From contig OZ254140.1 of assembly GCA_965267775.1 (NCBI GenBank), forward strand, positions 1,054,001-1,118,000: a DNA stretch of 64,000 nt, in the 5' to 3' direction. Both the position numbers and the translations under genes were made by a program. The stretch is from Planktophila sp965267775 (GTDB lineage: Bacteria > Actinomycetota > Actinomycetes > Nanopelagicales > Nanopelagicaceae). Below the pieces are notes generated by a model that was given only the letters and a program-made list of their open reading frames with translations, was not told the origin of the DNA and did no database searches. Positions 8,781-16,938 of this stretch are shown in pieces. Position 1 is the stretch's first letter. Every line of letters begins with the position of its first letter.

Positions 8781-9269
8781 TTAGTCGTTGCTCGCCGCGG
8801 GTTGGGCTAAATCCGTGAGTGCCTGCTCGCTTACGCGGTAGACAGTCCATTCATCCATCGCAACTGCGCCGAGTGATTTATAGAATTCGATTGCTGGCTC
8901 ATTCCAATCTAATACCCACCATTGGAAGCGCCCATATCCTCGCTCCTCACAAATAGCCGCAAGGTGCTTTAAGAGAGCTTTACCAAAACCGCGTCCACGA
9001 TATTGCGGACGGATAAAGAGATCTTCAAGGTAGATTCCATGCTTGCCTTGCCAGGTCGAATAATTCAAGAACCAGATAGCTAATCCCGCGATTGCACCAT
9101 CAGCTTCTACAACTTCACAGAAGACCTTTGGGCTCTCGCCGAAGAAAGATTGGACGATCTGCTCGCGAGTTGCCTTCGCCTCATCCGGCGCCTTTTCATA
9201 GAGTGCGAGCTCGTAAATCAGGGCGAGAATTTCTTCTGTATCTTCAATTCTGGCTGGGCGAATACTCAT
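8781..9269 (-). CDS. GNAT N-acetyltransferase, diamine/spermidine acetyltransferase-like
   Basis: 162 aa single GNAT domain. The acetyl-CoA binding motif A is RPQYRGRGFGKALL, and the C-terminal part reads VLDWNEPAIEFYKSLGA followed by MDEWTVYR, a signature shared with SAT1/SAT2-type diamine acetyltransferases. It likely transfers an acetyl group from acetyl-CoA to a polyamine or related amine in the cytoplasm; substrate is inferred from family resemblance. TATTCT ends 6 nt before the ATG and no Shine-Dalgarno is present. It is divergent from the GH13 gene, with 60 bp between start codons. Confidence 0.85.
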   Translation of the reverse strand: MSIRPARIEDTEEILALIYELALYEKAPDEAKATREQIVQSFFGESPKVFCEVVEADGAIAGLAIWFLNYSTWQGKHGIYLEDLFIRPQYRGRGFGKALLKHLAAICEERGYGRFQWWVLDWNEPAIEFYKSLGAVAMDEWTVYRVSEQALTDLAQPAASND

Positions 9270-9329
9270 CTGAGAAGAATACTTTATGAAATATGTCGTT
9301 CAGGCGGGTAGCTGAAGTAGGCTACCGCA

Positions 9330-10973
9330 ATGTCATTAAGCAAAGATAAGAATTGGTGGCGCCAAGCTGCTATCTACCAGATCTACCCACGCAGCTTCGC
9401 AGATACAGATGGAAATGGAATTGGCGACCTTAAGGGCGTCACTTCACGAGTCGACTACCTTCAATCACTCAGCCTCGATGCGGTCTGGTTATCACCTTTC
9501 TATCCATCTGCACTTGCAGATGGTGGCTATGACGTCGATGACTATCGCAATGTGGATCCAAAGCTTGGAACTCTCGATGACTTTGATGAGATGCTCGCAG
9601 CGCTTCACAACGTTGGAATTCGAGTCTTTGTAGATATCGTTCCTAATCACTCTTCAAATCTTCACCAGTGGTTTAAAGATGCAATCGCATCAGAGCCAGG
9701 ATCTGCAGAGCGCAATCGCTATATCTTCCGTGATGGTCGCGGCGACAATGGCGAGCTACCTCCAACAGATTGGCCATCACACTTTGCGCCATCTGCATGG
9801 ACTCATGAATCCGTCTGGGGCGGTACAGGCAATCAGTGGTACATGCACTGGTTTGCACCTGAGCAGCCTGACTGGAACTGGGATAACCCAGAAGTCGAAG
9901 CTGATTTCCTAGCGACGCTCAAGTTCTGGGCTGATCGCGGAGTCGATGGATTCCGTATCGATGTTGCTCATGCGTTAAAGAAGGATCTCTCTGAGCCGCT
10001 TCGAATGCGCAACACAATGGAATATGACGAGCCACGCGATCTCAATGGCACAGGAATCTTGATGGATCGCAATGAAGTTCTTGAGGTCTATAAGACATGG
10101 CGCACACTCTTTAATTCATATGATCCACCGCGCGTTGCCGTTGCTGAAGCAAATGTTCACCCAAGTCGTCTCCCCCTCTATGCAAGCGAAGAGACTCTGG
10201 GGCAGTGCTTTGACTTCCGCTTTATTGATGCAACATTCGATGCTGCAAGCTTTAAGCATTGCGTAACCGATAGCCTCGAGATGGCGAAGAAGAATAACTC
10301 TTCAACTACATGGACTTTAGGCAATCACGATCAGATGCGTTATGCGACCAAACTTGGTCTGCACCCAGTAGTCGACCGTGATGCGTGGCTATTGGGAAAT
10401 GGAAAATCTCATCCTGTTGACTTTGAGATTGGTACTCAATCTTCTATTGCAGCTAATGCATTTATCTTGGCTCTTCCTGGTTGCACATATATTTACCAGG
10501 GTGATGAACTTGGAATCCATGAAGTAGCGGATATCCCTGAAGATCAGATTAAAGATCCAATCTACTTGCGTAACCATAAGAAGGCGAAGGGTCGCGATGG
10601 TGCTCGAGTACCACTTCCATGGAGTCGAGAAGGTAAGAATTTTGGATTCGGAAGCGGTCAGCCACATCTTCCACAGCCAGAGTGGTTTGGAAGTTACTCG
10701 GTTGAGGCAGAGAACGGCGTTCCTGAAGCTCCACTTGAAATCTTCCGCAAGGCGCTGAAGCTTCGACGTGAGTTGCAATGTGCTGAAGAAATCACATGGC
10801 ATAAGACAACTCGAGATAATGTCTTGCACTTTAGCCGCCCAAATGGTTGGAACTGCATCATTAACTTCAAGGGCGGAAAGTACTCAATGCCTGAGGGAGA
10901 GATTATCCTTACAACACAGACGGTCGTCGATGGAAAAATTCCTCCAGCAACGACCGTCTGGTTTAAAGCTTAA
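9330..10973 (+). CDS. GH13 alpha-glucosidase-like enzyme
   Basis: 547 aa, full length for the GH13 oligo-1,6-glucosidase/alpha-glucosidase group. It has the (beta/alpha)8 motifs in order: DIVPNHSS (102-109), GFRIDVAH with nucleophile Asp211, VAVAEANV with acid/base Glu273, and GNHD (331-334) with the stabilising Asp334. The N-terminal WWRQAAIYQIYPRSF and GIGDL match cytoplasmic alpha-glucosidases. There is no signal peptide, so it acts on imported maltose, trehalose or short alpha-glucans. No sugar transporter lies next to it. TAGGCT ends 6 nt before the ATG, with no Shine-Dalgarno. It converges on the FKBP gene 3 nt away. Confidence 0.93.
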   Translation: MSLSKDKNWWRQAAIYQIYPRSFADTDGNGIGDLKGVTSRVDYLQSLSLDAVWLSPFYPSALADGGYDVDDYRNVDPKLGTLDDFDEMLAALHNVGIRVFVDIVPNHSSNLHQWFKDAIASEPGSAERNRYIFRDGRGDNGELPPTDWPSHFAPSAWTHESVWGGTGNQWYMHWFAPEQPDWNWDNPEVEADFLATLKFWADRGVDGFRIDVAHALKKDLSEPLRMRNTMEYDEPRDLNGTGILMDRNEVLEVYKTWRTLFNSYDPPRVAVAEANVHPSRLPLYASEETLGQCFDFRFIDATFDAASFKHCVTDSLEMAKKNNSSTTWTLGNHDQMRYATKLGLHPVVDRDAWLLGNGKSHPVDFEIGTQSSIAANAFILALPGCTYIYQGDELGIHEVADIPEDQIKDPIYLRNHKKAKGRDGARVPLPWSREGKNFGFGSGQPHLPQPEWFGSYSVEAENGVPEAPLEIFRKALKLRRELQCAEEITWHKTTRDNVLHFSRPNGWNCIINFKGGKYSMPEGEIILTTQTVVDGKIPPATTVWFKA

Positions 10974-10976
10974 GGT

Positions 10977-11471
10977 TTAGGAAACTCCGAGAATATCTAC
11001 AACGAAGATAAGAGTTTCGTTGGGACCGATCGGACCTGCACCTGCTGCGCCGTAACCCATTGATGGTGGCAGTACAAGAAGTCGACGTCCGCCAACCTTT
11101 GCGCCTGGTAGACCTTTCTGCCATCCCTCAACAACTTGTGCCAATGGGAATGTTGCAGGCTGACCTACCCAAGATGATTCAATAACTTTTCCATCAGACC
11201 ATGACATCAAGTAGTAATGAACTGTCAGAGTAGAAGTAGGAAGAACCTCTGCACCAGTTCCGACGATGATGTCCTTTGTAGTCAGCTCTGCTGGTGGAGT
11301 TCCAGTAGGTTTCGAAACCTGAGGAACCTCTCCTGCATTTGCAGTAACTGTAGGAAGAGATCCAGCTGAAGTTGATGTATCTGATGAGTTCATTGAGAGT
11401 CCTCCTAGGACGATTACGGCGACAAGGCCAAGAACGATGGCTGCTGCCAGGATATGGCGGGTCTTCTTCAT
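10977..11471 (-). CDS. Exported FKBP-type peptidyl-prolyl isomerase
   Basis: 164 aa. A hydrophobic signal anchor occupies residues 7-25; there is no lipobox cysteine, so it is probably tethered or secreted. A Ser/Thr/Pro linker reaches about residue 65, then a single FKBP domain: VHYYLMSWSDGKVIESSW, VVEGWQKGLPGAKVGGRRLLVLPP and GYGAAG match the family core. It would assist folding of exported proteins, which are many in this window. TAAGGT ends 7 nt before the ATG and no Shine-Dalgarno is seen. Confidence 0.9.
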   Translation of the reverse strand: MKKTRHILAAAIVLGLVAVIVLGGLSMNSSDTSTSAGSLPTVTANAGEVPQVSKPTGTPPAELTTKDIIVGTGAEVLPTSTLTVHYYLMSWSDGKVIESSWVGQPATFPLAQVVEGWQKGLPGAKVGGRRLLVLPPSMGYGAAGAGPIGPNETLIFVVDILGVS

Positions 11472-11541
11472 GGCATGAACCTTATCTTTTTCCTTTTCGC
11501 CCCTCTGTATTAGACTCGCGGAATCACTCCAGGCGCAGGCC

Positions 11542-12267
11542 TTGGACTATAAGGAGAACTCAATGGCGCCTCGTAAGCCACGTAAACCTCAGGCAATTGA
11601 TGCGTTGGCGCTCAATATCTCTCGCTGGATCTCACAGCACAATCTACAGAGCGATCCATATCTCAACGGTCTTCTCGAAGCGATTGATAGAAAGAAAGAT
11701 CTTCACATCTGGGCTGAACTCGATCCAACGGAGTATCTCCCCCACCCGCAGACCAAGGCGGGCGCTCAATCTTCTCGCTTGGTTCGAATTTTGACTGTTA
11801 TCCGTAACGTCCTTGTCTTCGCACCAGTTGCCCTCACATGGGCGGCAGTCAGCGCTGCGACCTCAGGATTCTCGCAATACATCTCTGCAAACGGCGCAGA
11901 TGTCGTCAACTTCCTTGATTTCTGGCAGAACGGCTACGAGATTTTGGGAAGCGAATGGCGGATCGGAAACGTTGCGCGCCTCGACTTTGTCATCGTGCTC
12001 CTTGTTATCGTCCTCACCCTCTACATTTCACAGGCAGGCCATAAGGTCGAAGAGATTCAAAACGCCTCAGAGGATGAGATTGATCGTCAACGCCTAGCTC
12101 TTGCCATTGAAATTCATGCAGCTCTCTACGATAAGCGAAAGATCACAACAGTGACGATGAATGCAAGCCTTGCTGGCGCAATCTCACGATTGGTATCTGC
12201 AACCAATAGCCTCGATGGCGCAGCTCGTGAAATTGAGAAGGCGACCCGAAAGCTTCCACGTGCGTAA
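11542..12267 (+). CDS. Two-helix membrane protein with cytoplasmic helical tail (possible MotA/TolQ-like partner)
   Basis: 241 aa, not firmly recognised. Residues 1-75 are soluble and basic at the start. Membrane helices are at about 78-100 and 138-157, separated by a loop rich in aromatic and acidic residues. The remaining 80 residues are charged and helical and look coiled-coil-forming. AAGGAG stands 6 nt before the ATG and a TAGACT hexamer lies about 25 nt further upstream. The next gene starts inside this one (8-nt overlap) and carries a MotB-like anchor, so the two may form one membrane complex. The MotA/TolQ/ZorA comparison rests on that partner and topology, not on a conserved motif. 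Confidence 0.72.
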   Translation: MDYKENSMAPRKPRKPQAIDALALNISRWISQHNLQSDPYLNGLLEAIDRKKDLHIWAELDPTEYLPHPQTKAGAQSSRLVRILTVIRNVLVFAPVALTWAAVSAATSGFSQYISANGADVVNFLDFWQNGYEILGSEWRIGNVARLDFVIVLLVIVLTLYISQAGHKVEEIQNASEDEIDRQRLALAIEIHAALYDKRKITTVTMNASLAGAISRLVSATNSLDGAAREIEKATRKLPRA

Positions 12268-12742
12268 AGTCAGAGCTCGTCGAGTCGAAGAAGATGCCAC
12301 CCATCAAGGTGGTTGGCTCTTTGCCGATTCATTCCTAGCCTTGATGGTCATCTTCCTTGCGACCATCTCATTCGTGCCATCCCTCGGTGGAGGTCTGACT
12401 GGTACGGGAAATATTGGAAATATCGCTGGCGGAAATTACGTCAAGGGTCTCAATATCGCTTACGAGAAGTTCGACGCTACACAGATTCAGAAGGATATCG
12501 ATGGCTTTATCGCGGGTGAGAAGCTTCCCCGTAGTTCAAAGGTCCTCTTCGCCAAGATTGTAGGTGGGTATAACCCAGCTTCAGAAGGTGAGAATGAGGC
12601 GAAGTTCCGCGCACTTCTCTTTAGCGCGCAGATTCAGAAGTCTGAGATCGCCTATTTTCAGGATGCAAAGATTGATCTTGGAGCGAGTAAGTTATTGAAG
12701 CCGAACCAGATTGTCTTGCGCCTTACTCTCTCACCTCAGTAA
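12260..12742 (+). CDS. Membrane-anchored protein with MotB-like N-terminal helix
   Basis: 160 aa from the GTG at 12260, which overlaps the preceding gene by 8 nt; the in-frame extension further upstream lies wholly inside that gene and is unlikely. A short basic N-terminus leads to a single helix (residues 20-41) beginning WLFADSFLALM. The Ala-Asp at 22-23 matches the position of the proton-carrying Asp in MotB/ExbD-like anchors. About 115 extracytoplasmic residues follow; they do not show an obvious OmpA-type peptidoglycan-binding motif, so this may be a reduced or divergent version. Stator-like function is an inference from the anchor and gene pairing. Confidence 0.68.
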   Translation: MRKVRARRVEEDATHQGGWLFADSFLALMVIFLATISFVPSLGGGLTGTGNIGNIAGGNYVKGLNIAYEKFDATQIQKDIDGFIAGEKLPRSSKVLFAKIVGGYNPASEGENEAKFRALLFSAQIQKSEIAYFQDAKIDLGASKLLKPNQIVLRLTLSPQ

Positions 12743-12755
12743 GAGCGCAGAAGGT

Positions 12756-13097
12756 TTATAGACCGACGATTCCGAAGATGGTTCCAAAGAATGGAACCAC
12801 GATGATGAGCTTGCCGAGAACCTCTGATTGCTTTACTCGGACGAAAGCTACGCGAGTATCGACATCGACAGTATCTTGCGTTGCAGATTTAACAATTCCA
12901 GTCTGCTTACCCTGACCCGCAACTTCAACAACAACCTTTGATCCGACTGCGTATTCGCCTGAATGCTTGTAGAGAACAACGCTTGATTTCGCAGAACCCA
13001 TCGCGCTTGAAAGACCATTTTCAGGATGAATGAGACGGAAGCCGAGTGAGAAGAGGACGACAATTATTGCGGCAAGGGCAATGAGCTTCGTCTTCAT
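12756..13097 (-). CDS. Small two-helix membrane protein, possibly S26-like without catalytic residues
   Basis: 113 aa. Membrane helices are at residues 5-22 and about 94-112, joined by a beta-rich extracytoplasmic part with a YKHSGEYAVGSKVVVEVAGQG stretch interrupted by no cysteines. The layout of a VGS/D-x-V-V-V strand and a C-terminal helix recalls the non-catalytic half of type I signal peptidases, but no Ser-Met-x-Pro motif and no dyad partner are present. TAGACT ends 6 nt before the ATG, so it has its own leaderless-type promoter although it lies 20 nt behind the surface-protein operon. Function unknown. Confidence 0.65.
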   Translation of the reverse strand: MKTKLIALAAIIVVLFSLGFRLIHPENGLSSAMGSAKSSVVLYKHSGEYAVGSKVVVEVAGQGKQTGIVKSATQDTVDVDTRVAFVRVKQSEVLGKLIIVVPFFGTIFGIVGL

Positions 13098-13117
13098 GCT
13101 TAAAGTCTAACCTACGA

Positions 13118-13792
13118 CTAACGCTTCTTGGCTGACTTGGGAGCGGCCTTTTTCGTAACAGCAGCCTTCTTAGCGGGAGATTTCTTCGCAGCAGGCTTAG
13201 AGCTCTTCGCTGTCGTGCGTGCGGCCTTCTCGGAAATCTTATTAAGCCACGCCTCAATATCGGCATCATCGGATACCGGTGAGACAGTTATTGAAGGTTC
13301 AATCTGTGGCTCTCTCGCCACAATATCTTCAGCTGAAAGTGAGGGCGCAGAGTTCTTCTTCGACTTCTTTGAAGTTAATGAAGAGATCAAAGCCTTCGCA
13401 GTTGCTGACCAATTGATGCGATTAAAATTCTTAAAGAAGTGCTGAAGTGTAAAGAGAGCGCCTGCAAAACCCTCTGGCTTACGTGAGACAGGAGGGCGCG
13501 CAGGTCCAGGCTGTTGCGAGCTATCAGAGTCTGAATCTTCATTAACATTTCCGCTACCCATACCGAGCATCAAGCGACTCGTGCGGCTATCAGGGCGACC
13601 TACCCCACGCCATGTAGCAACTTCAATAACGCTTCCTTGGGTCATCTTTCCAACAACAATCTTCTGGCCATCGGGTAGATCAATCACCAGTGGTGAATCA
13701 GAGATTGGAAGTGGGAGCTTAGAGACTTTAGGCGCGCTCTTATCGCTCTCTTGGTTAGCCAATTGAGAATCCGATCGCATTGGTGTAATCAT
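13118..13792 (-). CDS. Cytoplasmic hypothetical protein with Lys/Ala-rich tail
   Basis: 224 aa with no signal peptide or membrane helix. Residues 30-75 form a small beta-type unit containing LVIDLPDGQKIV and GSVIEVATWRGVGRPDSR; a Ser/Asp/Pro-rich linker follows; the last 35 residues are an AKKSPAKK-like basic tail resembling actinobacterial histone-like tails. The start overlaps the collagen-like gene by 38 nt (ATG at 13792, or a second at 13780), so it is probably translated from the same mRNA. It may be the cytoplasmic partner of the surface locus; function is not recognised. Confidence 0.7.
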   Translation of the reverse strand: MITPMRSDSQLANQESDKSAPKVSKLPLPISDSPLVIDLPDGQKIVVGKMTQGSVIEVATWRGVGRPDSRTSRLMLGMGSGNVNEDSDSDSSQQPGPARPPVSRKPEGFAGALFTLQHFFKNFNRINWSATAKALISSLTSKKSKKNSAPSLSAEDIVAREPQIEPSITVSPVSDDADIEAWLNKISEKAARTTAKSSKPAAKKSPAKKAAVTKKAAPKSAKKR

Positions 13793-14663
13793 CGGTATTT
13801 AAATCTGCAAGTGCGATTGCTCCAACACTTGAGGTGCAGGCGAAATCATCTGAGTTGGCATTTCCACTTGTTCCACCGCTGAGCGAGATCGTTCCATTTC
13901 CATCAATGGGATATGTATTGAGCGCTGCATTTGAGAGACAAACGATGTGATCATTAGCTGAATACTTTGCTGTGTTGTAAGACTTGTTGGTGAAGAATTG
14001 GAAAGTAACTGTCTGTGGCAGGCAACCTGCAGCAACGCCTGCATCTGAAGTTGTACCAGTTACCTGAGGCTTACGACTGTCGCCAATCTTAAAACCTGCA
14101 AATACAAAACCGTTGATTGTAAATTCGCGGACTGGCTTGATGAAGATGTAATCATCACATGTTCCAGAGAGTTCCCCCTGTGCATATGTAAATCCGCCAG
14201 TTCCATTTCCACCGCCACCTGTGCCGGCAGGACCTTGAGCGCCATTGACTCCATCAGCACCATTGCGACCATTACATACATATGAAATTGTGCCGTCAGC
14301 TGCAGTGAGCTTTACTCCACCAGCGGTACAGCTTCCCTGAACTCCAGTGAATGCAATTGAGAGGATTCCAGCACCTGGTGCACCTGGTGCGCCAACGGCA
14401 CCTGGCGCTCCATCGAGGCCATCCTTACCGTCTTTACCATCCTTGCCATCCATACCAATGAGTCCATCTTTACCTGCAACGCCTGCTGGTCCTGGATCTC
14501 CCTTTGGTCCAACGAGAAGAGCGAGAACCTGATTGAGGTTTGCTGCTGCAGATTTCGTTCCAAAGAAGTAATTCTGAGAATTGGAAGAGTTGGTTGAATC
14601 CGCATATGCAACACCGACGCGAGTCAGTGAGAGCACAAGGAGGATGAGTGCGAACTTCTTCAT
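13755..14663 (-). CDS. Exported collagen-like protein
   Basis: 302 aa. A signal peptide (residues 1-22) ends VAYA-D. Residues about 52-97 are Gly-X-Y triplets (GPKGDPGPAG, then GKDG and GAPG units), a short collagen-like helix. A second short Gly-rich patch near 130-150 follows a cysteine-bearing insert (SCTAGGVKL and YVCNG) often seen in bacterial collagen-like proteins. The C-terminal 140 residues hold several cysteines and probably form a globular beta domain. The start overlaps the upstream membrane-protein gene by 4 nt (ATGA), placing it in the surface-locus operon. Likely a trimeric surface or appendage-tip protein (inference). Confidence 0.85.
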   Translation of the reverse strand: MKKFALILLVLSLTRVGVAYADSTNSSNSQNYFFGTKSAAANLNQVLALLVGPKGDPGPAGVAGKDGLIGMDGKDGKDGKDGLDGAPGAVGAPGAPGAGILSIAFTGVQGSCTAGGVKLTAADGTISYVCNGRNGADGVNGAQGPAGTGGGGNGTGGFTYAQGELSGTCDDYIFIKPVREFTINGFVFAGFKIGDSRKPQVTGTTSDAGVAAGCLPQTVTFQFFTNKSYNTAKYSANDHIVCLSNAALNTYPIDGNGTISLSGGTSGNANSDDFACTSSVGAIALADLNTDDYTNAIGFSIG

Positions 14664-16246
14664 GGATGCATTATCTCCGGATTCTCCTCAAAAGAAAACT
14701 TATCCTCGTTAGATGAGTAAATGGCGCTATAGATCGCGTGAACTACCGGAGCCACCCCGGCCAAGAGGAGCAAGAGGTCGGCTCGCTGGTCGAGCAAGAG
14801 CGGCTTGAGTGAGATCTGGCGGAAGATAATGAAAGCAATCGCCGAAATGAGAGCTGACTCGAGAAGAATATTTCGCGGGATACGCGCAGTCTTGAAGAAG
14901 GAGAGTCGACGGAAGCGGATGAAGATCAAGAAGTATGGAAGTGCAAAGAGGATTGCTACCAAGAGCGCTCTCGCCGCAGACTCTGTCCAAATATAGATAA
15001 ATGCAAAATTCATCGCCAATACTGCAAAGGCTGTAATCGGCGAGCTCACTCGAGAGATTACAAATGATTCATCGCGTGACTCTGAAATATCGCTTCTCTG
15101 AAGGACGATTGCATCAGCGAAACCACGGATCAAGAGCATTGCAGCGACAATTGCTATGTGAACAATTGTGAGTGAACGAAGAGCGTGATCTGTATATATG
15201 ACGCTATTGATCAGCGCGTGACCGAAGTAGAAGACTCCAGCGCCCACGAGGCTTGAGCCGACAACGCCGAGGAATTTAATTGGATCTGAACCACGAATGG
15301 ATTGCGGTTCGAAATCACGATTGATTGTCTCTCGCAAGAGCGCTGCGAAGAGAGATGGGCCAACCCATGCGATTCCTACAGCGAGTGAGATCAATACATC
15401 TCTAAAGCTTGTGATATTTCCGGTGAAGAGCTCGACCGCCCAGAAGCCAAGTGTTGCCGCAACTCCGGCATATCCATCAAAGATTGCAATTGCTGCAACA
15501 ATAATGAAGATTGTCATCGGAGTCGATGCAAGTCCGCCATTGCGTCCAACTTCGATTCCTGCGATTGCGCCGGCGGCAAGACCAAATAGAGGTGAGAGAC
15601 CGTAGAGATTTGTTGAGATGCGATGAGCAACTTCTCCTTCGCGAATGAGCAAGAAGCGAAGTAGTGATGGTCGCAATGAGAGAAGAGATTGAACGCGAAT
15701 TCGGTATGGCGCCTTTTCGAGTCGATCCCAGAAGTTCTGATCACCATCGAGAATAGGATCGGTGAGCCTTGGCAGGACTTGGGTGCTTCTAAAAGGAATA
15801 AATGTGTACTTTCGAGCACGAATGGTTGAAACGATTCCAGTCAAAAATACAAAGATGGCAATGATCAATGTGAGGTCAAAGAGATTTGTTGTACCGGTAT
15901 TTGTCTGCGCTTCAATGAGGCTCACACCTGCTACAACTGTTCTTGGCGATCCCTGACCATTGGTAACGATTGAGTAAGCCCCTGTTGGGAAATCTGAAGG
16001 GATGAAGAGTGAGTAAACAACATAGCCAGCAGAATTCTTATCGCTGGCGGTAAATGTCATCGTTGGCTGACCATTTCCTTCGAGCGTCACAATCCACGCC
16101 TGCGTATAGGCTCCCCCTCCAAGGACTACCTGCTGCTCGCGGCCTCGCTCCCAAGTGAGCAATGGAATATCAAATGCCTGAGCTGCGGTAGGTGCAAAGA
16201 GAAGAGCAACGAGTGCAATTGCGATTAATTTGATCTGCTTCATCAT
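14660..16246 (-). CDS. Multipass membrane protein with exported N-terminal beta domain
   Basis: 528 aa. A signal peptide (1-24, ending AQA-F) is followed by about 90 residues resembling a beta-sandwich, then a helix at about 122-140, a charged cytoplasmic segment and a block of around ten membrane helices from about 220 to 515. I do not recognise the family. It shares 4-nt overlaps with the signal peptidase gene upstream and the collagen-like gene downstream, so it belongs to the same translation-coupled operon. Assembly platform, anchor or export channel for the neighbouring surface proteins would fit but is unproven. Confidence 0.78.
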   Translation of the reverse strand: MMKQIKLIAIALVALLFAPTAAQAFDIPLLTWERGREQQVVLGGGAYTQAWIVTLEGNGQPTMTFTASDKNSAGYVVYSLFIPSDFPTGAYSIVTNGQGSPRTVVAGVSLIEAQTNTGTTNLFDLTLIIAIFVFLTGIVSTIRARKYTFIPFRSTQVLPRLTDPILDGDQNFWDRLEKAPYRIRVQSLLSLRPSLLRFLLIREGEVAHRISTNLYGLSPLFGLAAGAIAGIEVGRNGGLASTPMTIFIIVAAIAIFDGYAGVAATLGFWAVELFTGNITSFRDVLISLAVGIAWVGPSLFAALLRETINRDFEPQSIRGSDPIKFLGVVGSSLVGAGVFYFGHALINSVIYTDHALRSLTIVHIAIVAAMLLIRGFADAIVLQRSDISESRDESFVISRVSSPITAFAVLAMNFAFIYIWTESAARALLVAILFALPYFLIFIRFRRLSFFKTARIPRNILLESALISAIAFIIFRQISLKPLLLDQRADLLLLLAGVAPVVHAIYSAIYSSNEDKFSFEENPEIMHP

Positions 16247-16938
16247 GAATCACTCTTTAAGGTATCGATAATCAACCAGATACCGACTCCGACGGGAATC
16301 AGGACCATCAACATCTTTGGCGTCATCAACTTACCGATCCACGGGATGACGAAGAAGACGACGCCGCTAATATCTTCAGCTTTTGGCTTCTGCACATCGG
16401 GAGAAGGATTTGCATCTCCCTTCATAATCCATCCATTAACTGGATCTCCACCGATGATGCGGTGGGTAAAGATGCCAACTGATTCACCACTGAAGCGGCG
16501 TGCCGTATATGCAGCGATATCACCGAGCTCTGGCTGAGTCCGTGGCGTTGGTGCAAGGAGAACAACATCGCCTGGCTTAATCGTTGGCTCCATCGAACCG
16601 GTAAGAACAATACGTGCCTTTACAAATCCAGATGCAGAGAGCACTGAGAAGGAGATCAAAATGCCGCTGAGTGCATACCCTAAGAATTTAATGACGTTAT
16701 TAATCTTTGAATTGCGCTTCTGAGCAGGAGTAGCAATACGCTCAGGTGGAGCCTGTACAAACATCTTGGATTTTGTTGGAGCAATATCTGTTGGCGTAAT
16801 TAAGACTGTTCGCTCGCCGAGCGCATTTGAAATAGTGACTAGAACCTTTGAATCAGCAAACTGTGATTGACCTTCTACCCACATCTCTTCGGTTGATGTT
16901 GCATCAAAGAGCGGGCGACGACTTACCTCTGAGGTCAT
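16243..16938 (-). CDS. S26B (SipW-like) signal peptidase I
   Basis: 231 aa. The first 80 residues are an unusual soluble N-terminal extension. Helix 1 is at about 84-104; then comes the catalytic box LTGSMEPTIKPGDVVLL with Ser115, and FTHRIIGG with His159, which replaces the Lys of bacterial LepB and marks the ER/archaeal/SipW type. KGDANPSPD (173-181) supplies the conserved Asp175. A second helix lies at about 205-225. The gene overlaps its neighbours on both sides by 4 nt and sits next to three exported proteins with related N-termini, so it is probably a dedicated peptidase for them, as SipW is for TasA and TapA in Bacillus. Confidence 0.9.
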   Translation of the reverse strand: MTSEVSRRPLFDATSTEEMWVEGQSQFADSKVLVTISNALGERTVLITPTDIAPTKSKMFVQAPPERIATPAQKRNSKINNVIKFLGYALSGILISFSVLSASGFVKARIVLTGSMEPTIKPGDVVLLAPTPRTQPELGDIAAYTARRFSGESVGIFTHRIIGGDPVNGWIMKGDANPSPDVQKPKAEDISGVVFFVIPWIGKLMTPKMLMVLIPVGVGIWLIIDTLKSDS

